Assembly (NCBI GenBank): GCA_022758985.1
Contig: JAEMQC010000082.1
Coordinates: 1-7,369, forward strand
Reading direction: 5' to 3'
Length of the DNA stretch: 7,369 bases
DNA from: Campylobacteraceae bacterium
Lineage (GTDB): Bacteria; Campylobacterota; Campylobacteria; Campylobacterales; UBA6016
Below the pieces are notes generated by a model. It did not search any database and was not told the origin of the DNA. It saw nothing but the letters and a program-made list of their open reading frames with translations. Shown one piece after another: positions 1 to 6,452 of the stretch; the first letter of the stretch is position 1, and every line of letters starts with the position of its first letter. The position numbers were made by a program, and so were the translations under genes.

Positions 1-215
1 TCTCTTTTTTGGATACCGGCGGCGGCATTGCAGATGATGTCATAGACAAGGTATTTGAGCCTTATTTTTCTACAAAAGAACAAGGAAAAGGAACCGGAAT
101 AGGTCTTTATATGTCGAAAATAATAATAGAGGAACATATGGGCGGTAAGCTCCTGGTTAAGAATAAAAACGGCGGGGCTCTTTTTGAAATAGTGCTTGGC
201 CTTGCATCTAATTAG
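1..215 (+). CDS. Sensor histidine kinase, C-terminal end of the ATPase domain (5' partial)
   Basis: The open frame runs in from the window edge (first complete codon at base 3) and ends with TAG at 213-215, so only the last 70 residues are visible. They are the C-terminal half of a HATPase_c (GHKL) domain. The G1 box is DTGGGI, the F box is the FEPYFSTK segment, and the G2 box is GTGIGLYMSK, followed by the terminal beta-strand region (GGALFEIVLG). This is the ATP-binding part of a two-component histidine kinase, which autophosphorylates a histidine and passes the phosphate to a response regulator. The input domain and phospho-accepting histidine lie outside the window, so the stimulus is unknown. 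No receiver domain follows the ATPase domain, so this is not a hybrid kinase at its C-terminus. The next gene starts 8 bases downstream, suggesting co-transcription. Confidence 0.9.
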   Translation, partial: SFLDTGGGIADDVIDKVFEPYFSTKEQGKGTGIGLYMSKIIIEEHMGGKLLVKNKNGGALFEIVLGLASN

Positions 216-223
216 GAGTTTTT

Positions 224-529
224 TTGGAACAAAACAACGCTAACGCTATCTATAAGCATTTCTTGAAGACGCAAGAGGAGATAAGAAAGACCGGTCTTGG
301 ATTTGTGGTTTCATTGGTATTGGTGGCTTTCTTTTTGCTCGGTGGATATTTTTATTATATGACTCTTAGCGACTTTAACGAAGAAAACGAAAAAATCAAA
401 AAAAGCTACATAGAGTTTCAAAAACACCTTCTAAAAACAAGAGTCGATCACGCCTATAGTTTTATAGAAACGATTTGGCAAAACTCCGAAAAAGATACAA
501 AAGAGAAACTCTGGGCTAGGGTCTACTGA
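224..529 (+). pseudogene. Truncated Cache-type membrane sensor (N-terminal remnant)
   Basis: This 101-codon frame starts at TTG 224, chosen because AGGAG at 214-218 lies 5 bases upstream. The product has a short cytoplasmic N-terminus, one clear transmembrane helix at about residues 24-46, and then a helical periplasmic stretch (about 50-101) rich in Lys and Glu. From memory, the pattern FQKHLLKTRVDHAYSFIE...LWARVY matches the first helix of Cache sensor domains on epsilonproteobacterial histidine kinases and chemoreceptors. In those proteins it normally continues with VYEA...IA.NIY, the rest of the Cache domain, a second transmembrane helix and a signalling domain. Here translation stops with TGA 527-529 immediately after VY, and addB follows at 531. 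The expected 400-600 further residues are absent. I infer a remnant left by a frameshift plus deletion. A short membrane-anchored protein may still be made, but it could not signal as a normal sensor. Confidence 0.65.
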
Positions 530-530
530 A

Positions 531-2960
531 GTGGTTATCTCCAAGAATATTTCAAAAACGCTATATGTATTTCAAACCTCTAGAAGAGTACAGGGATTTT
601 TGGCAAAAAATCAGAACAAACTTCTTAGCGCATGCAGTTTGGCGGATTTTATCCGTAAGGTAGCCATAGTCAAAGACAAAACGGAGGCTTCTTTTTTGGC
701 TAGGCTCGCCATACTAAGAAGTGCGGCTCACAAAATAGATATAGGTAAATTAGGCTTTGAGAGAAGCTTTTTAGATTTTCTCTCTAGCAGCGATTTTTTG
801 TTTAGCTTCTTTGAAGAGCTCAGGGCGGAGCAAAAAACTATAGACGACATAAGGGGCAAAGATATATACGCCGCCTACGAGGATCATCTATCCGTGCTCG
901 AAGAGCTGTTTGAGGAGTATTCGAGAGAGCTAGAGGCTTTTGGCCTTTATGATTTTATATCGGTAGACGATTGGCACATTAACTCCTCATATTTACAAAA
1001 TTTTGACGAAGTTGTAGTCGAATCGATGGGTCTTTTTACGTCGCATGAACTTGATATACTGACGAAAATAGCAGCGTTAATACCGCTAAAACTTATATTT
1101 ACTATCGACAAATACAACAAAAAAATGGTTGCCAAATTCGCATCTTTTGGTATAGAAATCGGCGATACGCTCGGAACGGCTACGATAGATATGAGCGCAA
1201 AAAAGCTCCTTTCGGTAAAGAGTCGCAAGCAAAAAGACTCGAATATCGTGGCATATAGGCTTAAAAACAGAGCATACGAAGCTCCTTTTGCGATGAGTAT
1301 GATTTCAAAGCTGGTTAAAGCTGGATATAGACCTGAAAATATCGCCGTCATATTACCAGATGAGGGATATGCGGGGATATTAAGGCTTTTTGATAGGCAT
1401 ACAAATCTCAATTTTGCGTTTGGGGAGCCGCTAATAAAAACCGATATGTATGCCGCACTTAAGATTTTGTTGGAGTTGGCATCCGGAGAGAAGGTGGGCA
1501 CCAAAGCAAAAATATTTGACCTAGAAGATATTTGCACCCCATTTTTATCGCTTACGCAGCAGCAGGGAGCGGAGGCTTTCATTAAAGCTATGGAGCTTTT
1601 TTTGGAGCTTAACAGATGGCGCTCCTATAAGCACGAAGCGGCAAAAAAGATATTCGCTCGTGCTCTCTATGAGCTTTGCGCAGAAGCACATCTGTACAAA
1701 GAAGCGCCTTCGGTGGAGGTGGGATTTTTATTTGCCTTGGGAGTCGCCAAAAAAAAGATAGACGATATAGGCGGCGGACAGATAAAGGTAATGGGCGTTT
1801 TGGAGAGTAGGGGAGCCGAGCTTGATGCCGCAATCATTTTGGATATGAACGAGGAGTTTTTCCCAAAAAAACTAGATAAGGACCTATTTTTAAATACGAA
1901 AATAAAAGAGAGAGCTGGGATACCGACCTCCGAGGATAGACAAAATCTACAAAAGCATTATTTTGCGGAGCTTATAGCAAATACGAAAGAGTGTGTTTTT
2001 GCTTTCGTAGAAAATGACGAAGCGGCTCCCAGCCCTTTTTTATACGAGCTTGGCGTTAATTTTATTGATGTCGACGAAGAGAGTCTGGGCGAGTTCTATT
2101 TTTCAAAAATATCCGTACAAAGAGAAGAGCCTATTGTATTTTGCACCTCAAAAAGTCTGTATGAGCAGTATTTGGAGGCCAAATCAAAAGAGAGACTCAG
2201 CGTAAGCGCCTTTTGCGATTTTCTAAAGTGCGATAAATTTTTTTATTTTAAACATATTATGGCTCTTTCAAAAGAAAAGATCGAGCCAAAAGACGAGACT
2301 GCGCAAAATATCGGCAGCGCTATACACAAAGCGCTTGAGACGGCGTTTGACCCCTACGCAAAAAGAGTATTTTACGATTCCTCAAATCTCTTTGATTTTA
2401 TACGGGAAGAGTCAATAAAAGCAATACCAGAGATTGAGGAGCAATTTGATTTTGTATTCTCTATGCGCCAGATGGAAAAATTTTGCGCCGAAGAGATAAG
2501 ACGCCAAAAAAGCGGGTATAGAGTGTATGCGGTAGAAAAGGAGATAAAAGGAGAGCTGCACGGTGTCTTATTTGAAGGGAGGATAGATAGAATAGATCAA
2601 GACGCAGAGGGCAAACGACTACTTATAGACTATAAGATAAGCCGCTCTGAGATAAAAGCCGATACGCAAAAGAGTGCGCTCGATTCCTACAAATACCAGC
2701 TTGCGCTCTATGTCGCCTTACTATCTAATGCCGATATGCAAATAGACGGCGCATACTATTACGACGTTCTTAGGGGCTCTCTCGTGGGCGAAAAAACGCT
2801 AGAGACCAAACTGTCTCTGCTTCCGGCACACATCGAACGCTTCACGGCTACGCCAACTTTCGCCGGTACTGCGGACAAGAAAAACTGTAGATACTGTGAC
2901 TTCGCCGACATCTGCGGCGTACACAGTGAAACGACAGAAGAAGAGGGTGGGGATGAGTAA
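531..2960 (+). CDS. addB: AddB: helicase-like and PD-(D/E)XK nuclease subunit of AddAB
   Basis: AddB is the second subunit of the AddAB helicase-nuclease, which processes double-strand DNA breaks for RecA loading and degrades linear foreign DNA in the cytoplasm. The 809-residue frame has a degenerate superfamily-1 helicase fold in its first about 560 residues, with a motif V-like segment at about 415-445 (VLESRGAELDAAIILD...FFP). I see no Walker A GKT/GKS. The C-terminal nuclease has D686 (in GRIDRID), D700 and K702 (IDYK), and the QxxxY motif Q723/Y727. C567, C786, C789 and C795 form the expected iron-sulfur clasp (one Cys before the nuclease, then C-x2-C-x5-C after it). The start is uncertain. 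GTG 531 is the only start codon in frame near the front, but family members usually begin within two or three residues of the LYVF motif, which lies about 10 residues into this frame. The upstream codons look like leftover sensor sequence. The length agrees with epsilonproteobacterial AddB. Confidence 0.9.
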   Translation: MVISKNISKTLYVFQTSRRVQGFLAKNQNKLLSACSLADFIRKVAIVKDKTEASFLARLAILRSAAHKIDIGKLGFERSFLDFLSSSDFLFSFFEELRAEQKTIDDIRGKDIYAAYEDHLSVLEELFEEYSRELEAFGLYDFISVDDWHINSSYLQNFDEVVVESMGLFTSHELDILTKIAALIPLKLIFTIDKYNKKMVAKFASFGIEIGDTLGTATIDMSAKKLLSVKSRKQKDSNIVAYRLKNRAYEAPFAMSMISKLVKAGYRPENIAVILPDEGYAGILRLFDRHTNLNFAFGEPLIKTDMYAALKILLELASGEKVGTKAKIFDLEDICTPFLSLTQQQGAEAFIKAMELFLELNRWRSYKHEAAKKIFARALYELCAEAHLYKEAPSVEVGFLFALGVAKKKIDDIGGGQIKVMGVLESRGAELDAAIILDMNEEFFPKKLDKDLFLNTKIKERAGIPTSEDRQNLQKHYFAELIANTKECVFAFVENDEAAPSPFLYELGVNFIDVDEESLGEFYFSKISVQREEPIVFCTSKSLYEQYLEAKSKERLSVSAFCDFLKCDKFFYFKHIMALSKEKIEPKDETAQNIGSAIHKALETAFDPYAKRVFYDSSNLFDFIREESIKAIPEIEEQFDFVFSMRQMEKFCAEEIRRQKSGYRVYAVEKEIKGELHGVLFEGRIDRIDQDAEGKRLLIDYKISRSEIKADTQKSALDSYKYQLALYVALLSNADMQIDGAYYYDVLRGSLVGEKTLETKLSLLPAHIERFTATPTFAGTADKKNCRYCDFADICGVHSETTEEEGGDE

Positions 2961-2985
2961 GTTAAGAGTATTTTTTTTGATATAA
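2941..2985 (+). other. Possible stranded former start site of addA at the addB stop
   Basis: A purine-rich ribosome-binding sequence (AAGAGGGTGGGG, 2941-2952) is followed at once by ATGAGTAA, in which ATG 2953-2955 overlaps the addB stop TAA 2958-2960. This is a typical translational-coupling arrangement, but the frame it opens has only 10 codons (MSKLRVFFLI) before TAA 2983-2985. addB and addA are commonly adjacent or overlapping in this group. The current addA also begins Met-Ser but starts 645 bases after the addB stop. I infer that this may be the original addA start, separated from its gene when the toxin-antitoxin segment was inserted. A purely chance overlap is also possible. Confidence 0.35.
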
Positions 2986-2986
2986 T
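2971..2986 (+). promoter_or_regulatory. Sigma-70-type promoter for the toxin-antitoxin operon
   Basis: A run of eight T residues (2971-2978) and GA lead into a perfect TATAAT -10 box at 2981-2986, 27 bases before the antitoxin ATG. A T-rich stretch before an exact -10 box, without a clear -35 hexamer, is the usual form of the housekeeping promoter in Campylobacter and relatives. Transcription would start near 2993, giving a leader of about 20 bases. Antitoxins of this class commonly repress their own promoter, but I could not find a convincing inverted repeat here to mark as the operator. Confidence 0.7.
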
Positions 2987-3013
2987 TTTTGAAAAACCAA
3001 TAGAGGGTGTGCA

Positions 3014-3232
3014 ATGCAAATAATAACTTTGCAAGTAGAAGATAAAGTTTACGATAAGTTTTTTTGGCTCTTGGATCACTTTTCCAAAAGCGAGGTGAAG
3101 ATTTTAGATCAATCGAAATACATAAGCGATGACGAGTATCTACGAAGTATTGACGGCATGGTGGAGAGCATACAAAATGCTAGAAATACACCCAGCGAGC
3201 AAGGTGTATCTTTAGATAAATTAGAGTGGTAA
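3014..3232 (+). CDS. Antitoxin of a RelB/YefM-like type II system (partner of YoeB toxin)
   Basis: This 72-residue acidic protein has an N-terminal beta-strand and helix (ITLQVEDKVYDKFFWLLDHF) of the kind used for dimerisation and DNA binding in small antitoxins. A flexible C-terminus follows and ends in SLDKLEW, a position where antitoxins usually bind and mask the toxin. I do not recognise a precise family from sequence alone. The assignment rests mainly on position: its stop codon overlaps the ATG of a clear YoeB-family toxin by one base (TAATG, 3230-3234), the standard antitoxin-first order that ensures coupled translation. ATG 3014 is preceded by AGAGGG at 3003-3008, with 5 bases between. 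The antitoxin would neutralise the toxin by direct binding and probably autoregulate the promoter at 2971-2986, alone or with toxin. Loss of this labile protein would release the toxin. Confidence 0.82.
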   Translation: MQIITLQVEDKVYDKFFWLLDHFSKSEVKILDQSKYISDDEYLRSIDGMVESIQNARNTPSEQGVSLDKLEW

Positions 3233-3492
3233 TGTATCGCCTAATTTTTATGCCACAAGCCGCAAAAGACGCCAAATATCTAGCTTCTGCAGGGCTTAAA
3301 CCGAAAGTCCAAAAACTTCTCGAAATAATCCAAAACAATCTATTTCAATATCCACCGGAATTTGAGCATCTCAGAGGAGACCTAAAGGGGCTTATTAGCC
3401 GTAGAATAAATAAGCAGCATAGACTTGTGTATGAAGTTTTTGAAAATGAAAAACTCGTTAAAATCTATAGGATGTGGACGCATTATGAGTGA
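3232..3492 (+). CDS. yoeB: Txe/YoeB-family mRNA interferase toxin
   Basis: This 86-residue protein has the RelE-like fold of YoeB/Txe toxins, ribosome-dependent endoribonucleases that cut mRNA in the A site and stop translation. Aligned by eye with Escherichia coli YoeB, it keeps the catalytic set: E45 (in EFEHL, matching Glu46), R64 in HRLVY (matching Arg65) and the terminal H84-Y85 (matching His83-Tyr84). The family core LKGLISRRINKQHRLVY and the family-typical ending MWTHYE are both present. I chose ATG 3232, which overlaps the antitoxin stop; an upstream in-frame GTG at 3226 would only add two residues inside the antitoxin frame. Length is normal (E. coli YoeB has 84 residues) and nothing suggests inactivation. 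The pair sits between addB and addA, an unusual place for such a module. Confidence 0.93.
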   Translation: MYRLIFMPQAAKDAKYLASAGLKPKVQKLLEIIQNNLFQYPPEFEHLRGDLKGLISRRINKQHRLVYEVFENEKLVKIYRMWTHYE

Positions 3493-3528
3493 AGGCGGTA
3501 GATTAAAACGAAGAAACAAGGATTGGAA

Positions 3529-3615
3529 ATGGCAATAAAATTGAACTCGGACGGAGGAATATCAACAATAGAGTTTATTATTGATGAGTCAAAGATAGAC
3601 CTTTATGTCAAATAA
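3529..3615 (+). CDS. Possible 28-residue small protein or leader overlapping addA
   Basis: ATG 3529 is preceded by a good ribosome-binding site (AAGGA, 3518-3522, 6 bases away) and opens a 28-codon frame encoding an acidic, hydrophobic-patterned peptide (begins MAIKLNSDGG, ends DLYVK). It stops at TAA 3613-3615, eleven bases inside addA. The addA ATG at 3605 has only a weak Shine-Dalgarno match of its own, so ribosomes finishing this frame could re-initiate at addA. I do not recognise the peptide. It could be a translational-coupling leader, the 3' remnant of a gene carried in with the toxin-antitoxin module, or a chance frame. Confidence 0.35.
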   Translation: MAIKLNSDGGISTIEFIIDESKIDLYVK

Positions 3616-6409
3616 CTTCCAAAACATCCTAGCCATCAACGCAAGCGCTGGAAGTGGTAAAACCTATCAGTTGACGCTGCGCTATCTATCTCTACTCTTT
3701 CTTGGCGCACACCCCTCAAAGATACTAGCCGTTACGTTCACAAAAAAAGCGGCAAAAGAGATGAGGGAGCGTATAGCGGGTACGCTAATGAGGCTAGAAA
3801 GCGGCGAAATAGGGGAGGGGGATCCGCTTTTTGTGTCTATAAAAGAGATATACGAGGGCGACATAAGATTAAAAGCAAAACAGCTGCTTTCTAAATATTT
3901 GGACTCAAACAACAAAATATCTACAATTGATAGTTTTGTCCACCAGATACTTAGAAAGTTCTGTTTCTATGCGTCGGTCAGGCATGATTTCGATCTTTTT
4001 ACTCTAGATAACGACGAGCTAAAAAGCAGATTTTTGGAGCTTTTGAGAAACGAGGATAAGATTAGGCTCGCCGATTATCTGTATAGCAAGGGCGACACCA
4101 TAGATAGGCTTTTAGCTCTCTTTGCCGCACTATATGAAGAAGAGAGCGACCTTGAAGCGATAAAAAAAGAGTATGCTGGGTATGAGAGGAGTAGATTTTT
4201 TGCGGCAAGCAACGCTTTTTTAAAAGTTGCAAATAGTTTTTATGAGATGCTTTGCACTCTTAAGCCGCAGAAGTTCGCACCCCGCACATTTACTAGCGTC
4301 AACGAGTTTTTAAAAACAAATAGCTTCGAAAAACTAATCATCGAGCGTGAAAATCTAGTTTCGCATAGAGACTATAAGAGTATATCAAGCGACGCTTCCG
4401 AGGCTATGTTTGCCTCTTTGAAAAATGCGCTCACCGATTATTATAAGGCTAGCGCCGACGATACTTTGGCCTTTTTGCTGCATGAGTTTGATTGGTATAA
4501 AAGAGCAAAGGAGAGTATCTCTAAAGAGCAAAATGCGCTAAGTTTTGACGATATTGCCAAAATCGTTAAAGAGCTGCTAGAAGACGGTAAGATAGACAGC
4601 GATTTTCTCTATTTTAGGCTTGACGGAGAGATTGAACATATCCTGATAGACGAGTTTCAAGACACGAGCATTTTGCAGTTTAGGATAATTAAGCCGCTTC
4701 TGGATGAGATAATATCGGGCGTAGGTACCGGCTATTTTAAGAGTTTTTTTCTAGTCGGTGACCCAAAACAATCTATATATCGCTTCAGGGGCGCAACACC
4801 CGGTATGTTCGAAAATACTGCAGCATATATACGCAAAAGAGCGCATGATAGATACGAAGAGATCTATCTGGATACAAACTACAGAAGTGCGAAAAATCTG
4901 GTTTCTTTCGTAAACAGCGTCTTTGCTCCCATCTATAATGATATATTTAAGGAGCAAAAAAGTGCATCTTCGGCGGAAGGTTTTGTGGAGTGTGTATCTT
5001 GTGATGGCGACTCTATATTAAAAACCGTTGGCGAAAAGATAACGGAGTATATAAAAATGGGTGCGGCCACCGAATCTATAACGGTGCTTTGTTATACAAA
5101 CGACGACATAGAAGAGGTGGCTTCGTATCTGGGCAGTATTGGGATAAAAACTCAAAAAGAGAGCTCAAAGGCGCTTATAGACGATGAAAATGTGCGCACT
5201 GTTATGATGTTTTTGGAGTATCTGCTTCTTACCAGGCTCGGCCGTGACGCTAGGCTTGCAAGGCTTAGCTTTTTGTCTATCACCAAGATCCCGTCCGAGT
5301 ATTTCGATATGTTTACCATGCGTTTTGCCGATATATCGGAAGTATCTAAGGTTATATTCGAAGCGATAGACTATTTTGGCTTAGCAAATCCAAATACAAT
5401 AAAACTAATAGAGCTTGCGTCGTCGTATGAAGATATTCATACTTTCTTAAAGTCCGATGCCGTCAAAAACGAGAAAAAAATATCTATGCGCATGGGCGGA
5501 GTGCTTCTTATGACGGTGCATAAATCAAAGGGGTTGGAGTTTGATTACTGCATACTTTGCGATACGCTAAAGAAAAAAGAGAGCTATAGAGTACGACCTA
5601 TACTTCAGCTCCATAAGGATTTTAAGCTTTCAAAACTGGTCGTATCAAGCAAGAGTGCGGCTGCGATGCTGCCCGACGTAAAAGCGGCTATGCTAAACGA
5701 GGAGAGAATGGAAGAGATGGATCTTTTAAACGCCAATTATGTGGCGATGACAAGAGCCAAAAACGGAATGTGTATCGTAGTCAAAAAAGAGGGTTATTCT
5801 AAATTGTCGGCTCTTAAGATAACGGACTTTGTTTGCGGCGCAAAAGAGTTTGTAAAGTCGCAAGTCGAAAAACAAGATTTTAGCTCGTACAAAGGAACCC
5901 CTTTGGACGTAAGGTTTGGAAAGCAAAAAGATTTTGCGATAGAGGAAAAAAGCTACTCTCCAGATGATTTTTTTGCTATAGATTTTGGTATAGCGATGCA
6001 CTCCTATATAGAAATTTCAGATGATAAATCATCAGATGTCGAAGCTCTGACCTATCTTAAAAACAGATATGGAACGGTTCTTGGTGATAAGCTAAACGGT
6101 GCAGCCTCTTTGGCTCGCAGTTTTGCAAATAGCGCTTTATATGCAGAGTGCAAAAATGGCGAAATATATAAAGAAATTAGCGTCTATACTGATGAAAACG
6201 GAGAGCTGAAACATTATAGAATAGACTTTTTGGCCGTTTTTGAAGACAGGGCCGTAATAGTTGATTTTAAAAGCTCCGCCGATATTAAAGAGGGGTATAT
6301 AAAACAGCTTCAAAAATACAAGCAGATAGTGCAGGGTATTTTGGGCGTAGAGACTAAAACATATCTTGTCGTTAACAACGGCGGCAAATTAGAGCCTGTT
6401 GCAGTTTAA
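3605..6409 (+). CDS. addA: AddA: UvrD/RecB-like helicase-nuclease subunit of AddAB
   Basis: AddA is the ATP-driven 3'-5' helicase and nuclease subunit that pairs with AddB to unwind and resect DNA ends. The 934-residue protein carries the full superfamily-1A motif set: Walker A ASAGSGKT (K19), motif Ia AVTFTKKAA (about 42-50), motif II DEFQD (349-353), motif III VGDPKQSIYRFRG (384-396), motif IV TNYRS (424-428), motif V TVHKSKGLEF (637-646) and motif VI YVAMTRAK (712-719). The C-terminal RecB-type nuclease has H799 (FGIAMH), D874 (YRID), D887 and K889 (VDFK) and the QxxxY pair Q901/Y905, so both activities should be intact. ATG 3605 is the first possible start because TAG at 3596-3598 closes the frame upstream. 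Its own ribosome-binding site is weak, so translation may be coupled to the small frame ending at 3615. Transcription may depend partly on the toxin-antitoxin promoter upstream. The gene is separated from its partner addB by 644 bases. Confidence 0.96.
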   Translation: MSNNFQNILAINASAGSGKTYQLTLRYLSLLFLGAHPSKILAVTFTKKAAKEMRERIAGTLMRLESGEIGEGDPLFVSIKEIYEGDIRLKAKQLLSKYLDSNNKISTIDSFVHQILRKFCFYASVRHDFDLFTLDNDELKSRFLELLRNEDKIRLADYLYSKGDTIDRLLALFAALYEEESDLEAIKKEYAGYERSRFFAASNAFLKVANSFYEMLCTLKPQKFAPRTFTSVNEFLKTNSFEKLIIERENLVSHRDYKSISSDASEAMFASLKNALTDYYKASADDTLAFLLHEFDWYKRAKESISKEQNALSFDDIAKIVKELLEDGKIDSDFLYFRLDGEIEHILIDEFQDTSILQFRIIKPLLDEIISGVGTGYFKSFFLVGDPKQSIYRFRGATPGMFENTAAYIRKRAHDRYEEIYLDTNYRSAKNLVSFVNSVFAPIYNDIFKEQKSASSAEGFVECVSCDGDSILKTVGEKITEYIKMGAATESITVLCYTNDDIEEVASYLGSIGIKTQKESSKALIDDENVRTVMMFLEYLLLTRLGRDARLARLSFLSITKIPSEYFDMFTMRFADISEVSKVIFEAIDYFGLANPNTIKLIELASSYEDIHTFLKSDAVKNEKKISMRMGGVLLMTVHKSKGLEFDYCILCDTLKKKESYRVRPILQLHKDFKLSKLVVSSKSAAAMLPDVKAAMLNEERMEEMDLLNANYVAMTRAKNGMCIVVKKEGYSKLSALKITDFVCGAKEFVKSQVEKQDFSSYKGTPLDVRFGKQKDFAIEEKSYSPDDFFAIDFGIAMHSYIEISDDKSSDVEALTYLKNRYGTVLGDKLNGAASLARSFANSALYAECKNGEIYKEISVYTDENGELKHYRIDFLAVFEDRAVIVDFKSSADIKEGYIKQLQKYKQIVQGILGVETKTYLVVNNGGKLEPVAV

Positions 6410-6452
6410 TAAAGCTTTAAGTAGACTTCTCGCTTTAAAATAGAGGTTTTGT

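Noticed and set aside
947..1833. Open frames on the minus strand (947-1582, 1609-1833) inside addB
   Set aside because: They lie wholly opposite the strongly supported addB frame, show low-complexity Ser/Phe/Leu-rich translations without recognisable motifs, and have no plausible ribosome-binding context. The same holds for the minus-strand frames at 2759-3079, 3682-3915, 4751-4957, 5726-6001, 6698-6886 and 7186-7368, and the plus-strand frame at 2014-2205.
3485..3538. 17-codon frame MSEGGRLKRRNKDWKWQ overlapping the toxin stop
   Set aside because: Very short, with a poorly spaced ribosome-binding sequence and no recognised similarity; the overlap ATGAGTGA arises from the conserved toxin ending HYE plus stop.
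3541..3581. TTGAAC (3541) and TATTAT (3576) as a dedicated addA promoter
   Set aside because: The two elements are 29 bases apart, much more than the usual 16-18, and the -10 candidate is weak.
2952..3589. Short direct repeat GATGAGT at 2952-2958 and 3583-3589, flanking the toxin-antitoxin segment
   Set aside because: It is tempting as a target-site duplication, but seven bases is easily met by chance over this distance, there is no transposase and no terminal inverted repeat, and the second copy is not exactly at the addA start.
6412..6441. TAAAGC...GCTTTA inverted repeat after addA as a terminator
   Set aside because: The stem is only 6 base pairs, AT-rich, has a 13-base loop and is not followed by a run of T, so it does not make a credible rho-independent terminator.
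6436..6441. TAAAAT as a -10 box for the DedA gene
   Set aside because: It sits directly against the ribosome-binding site (TAGAGG), so a start site 6-7 bases downstream would remove that site from the transcript.
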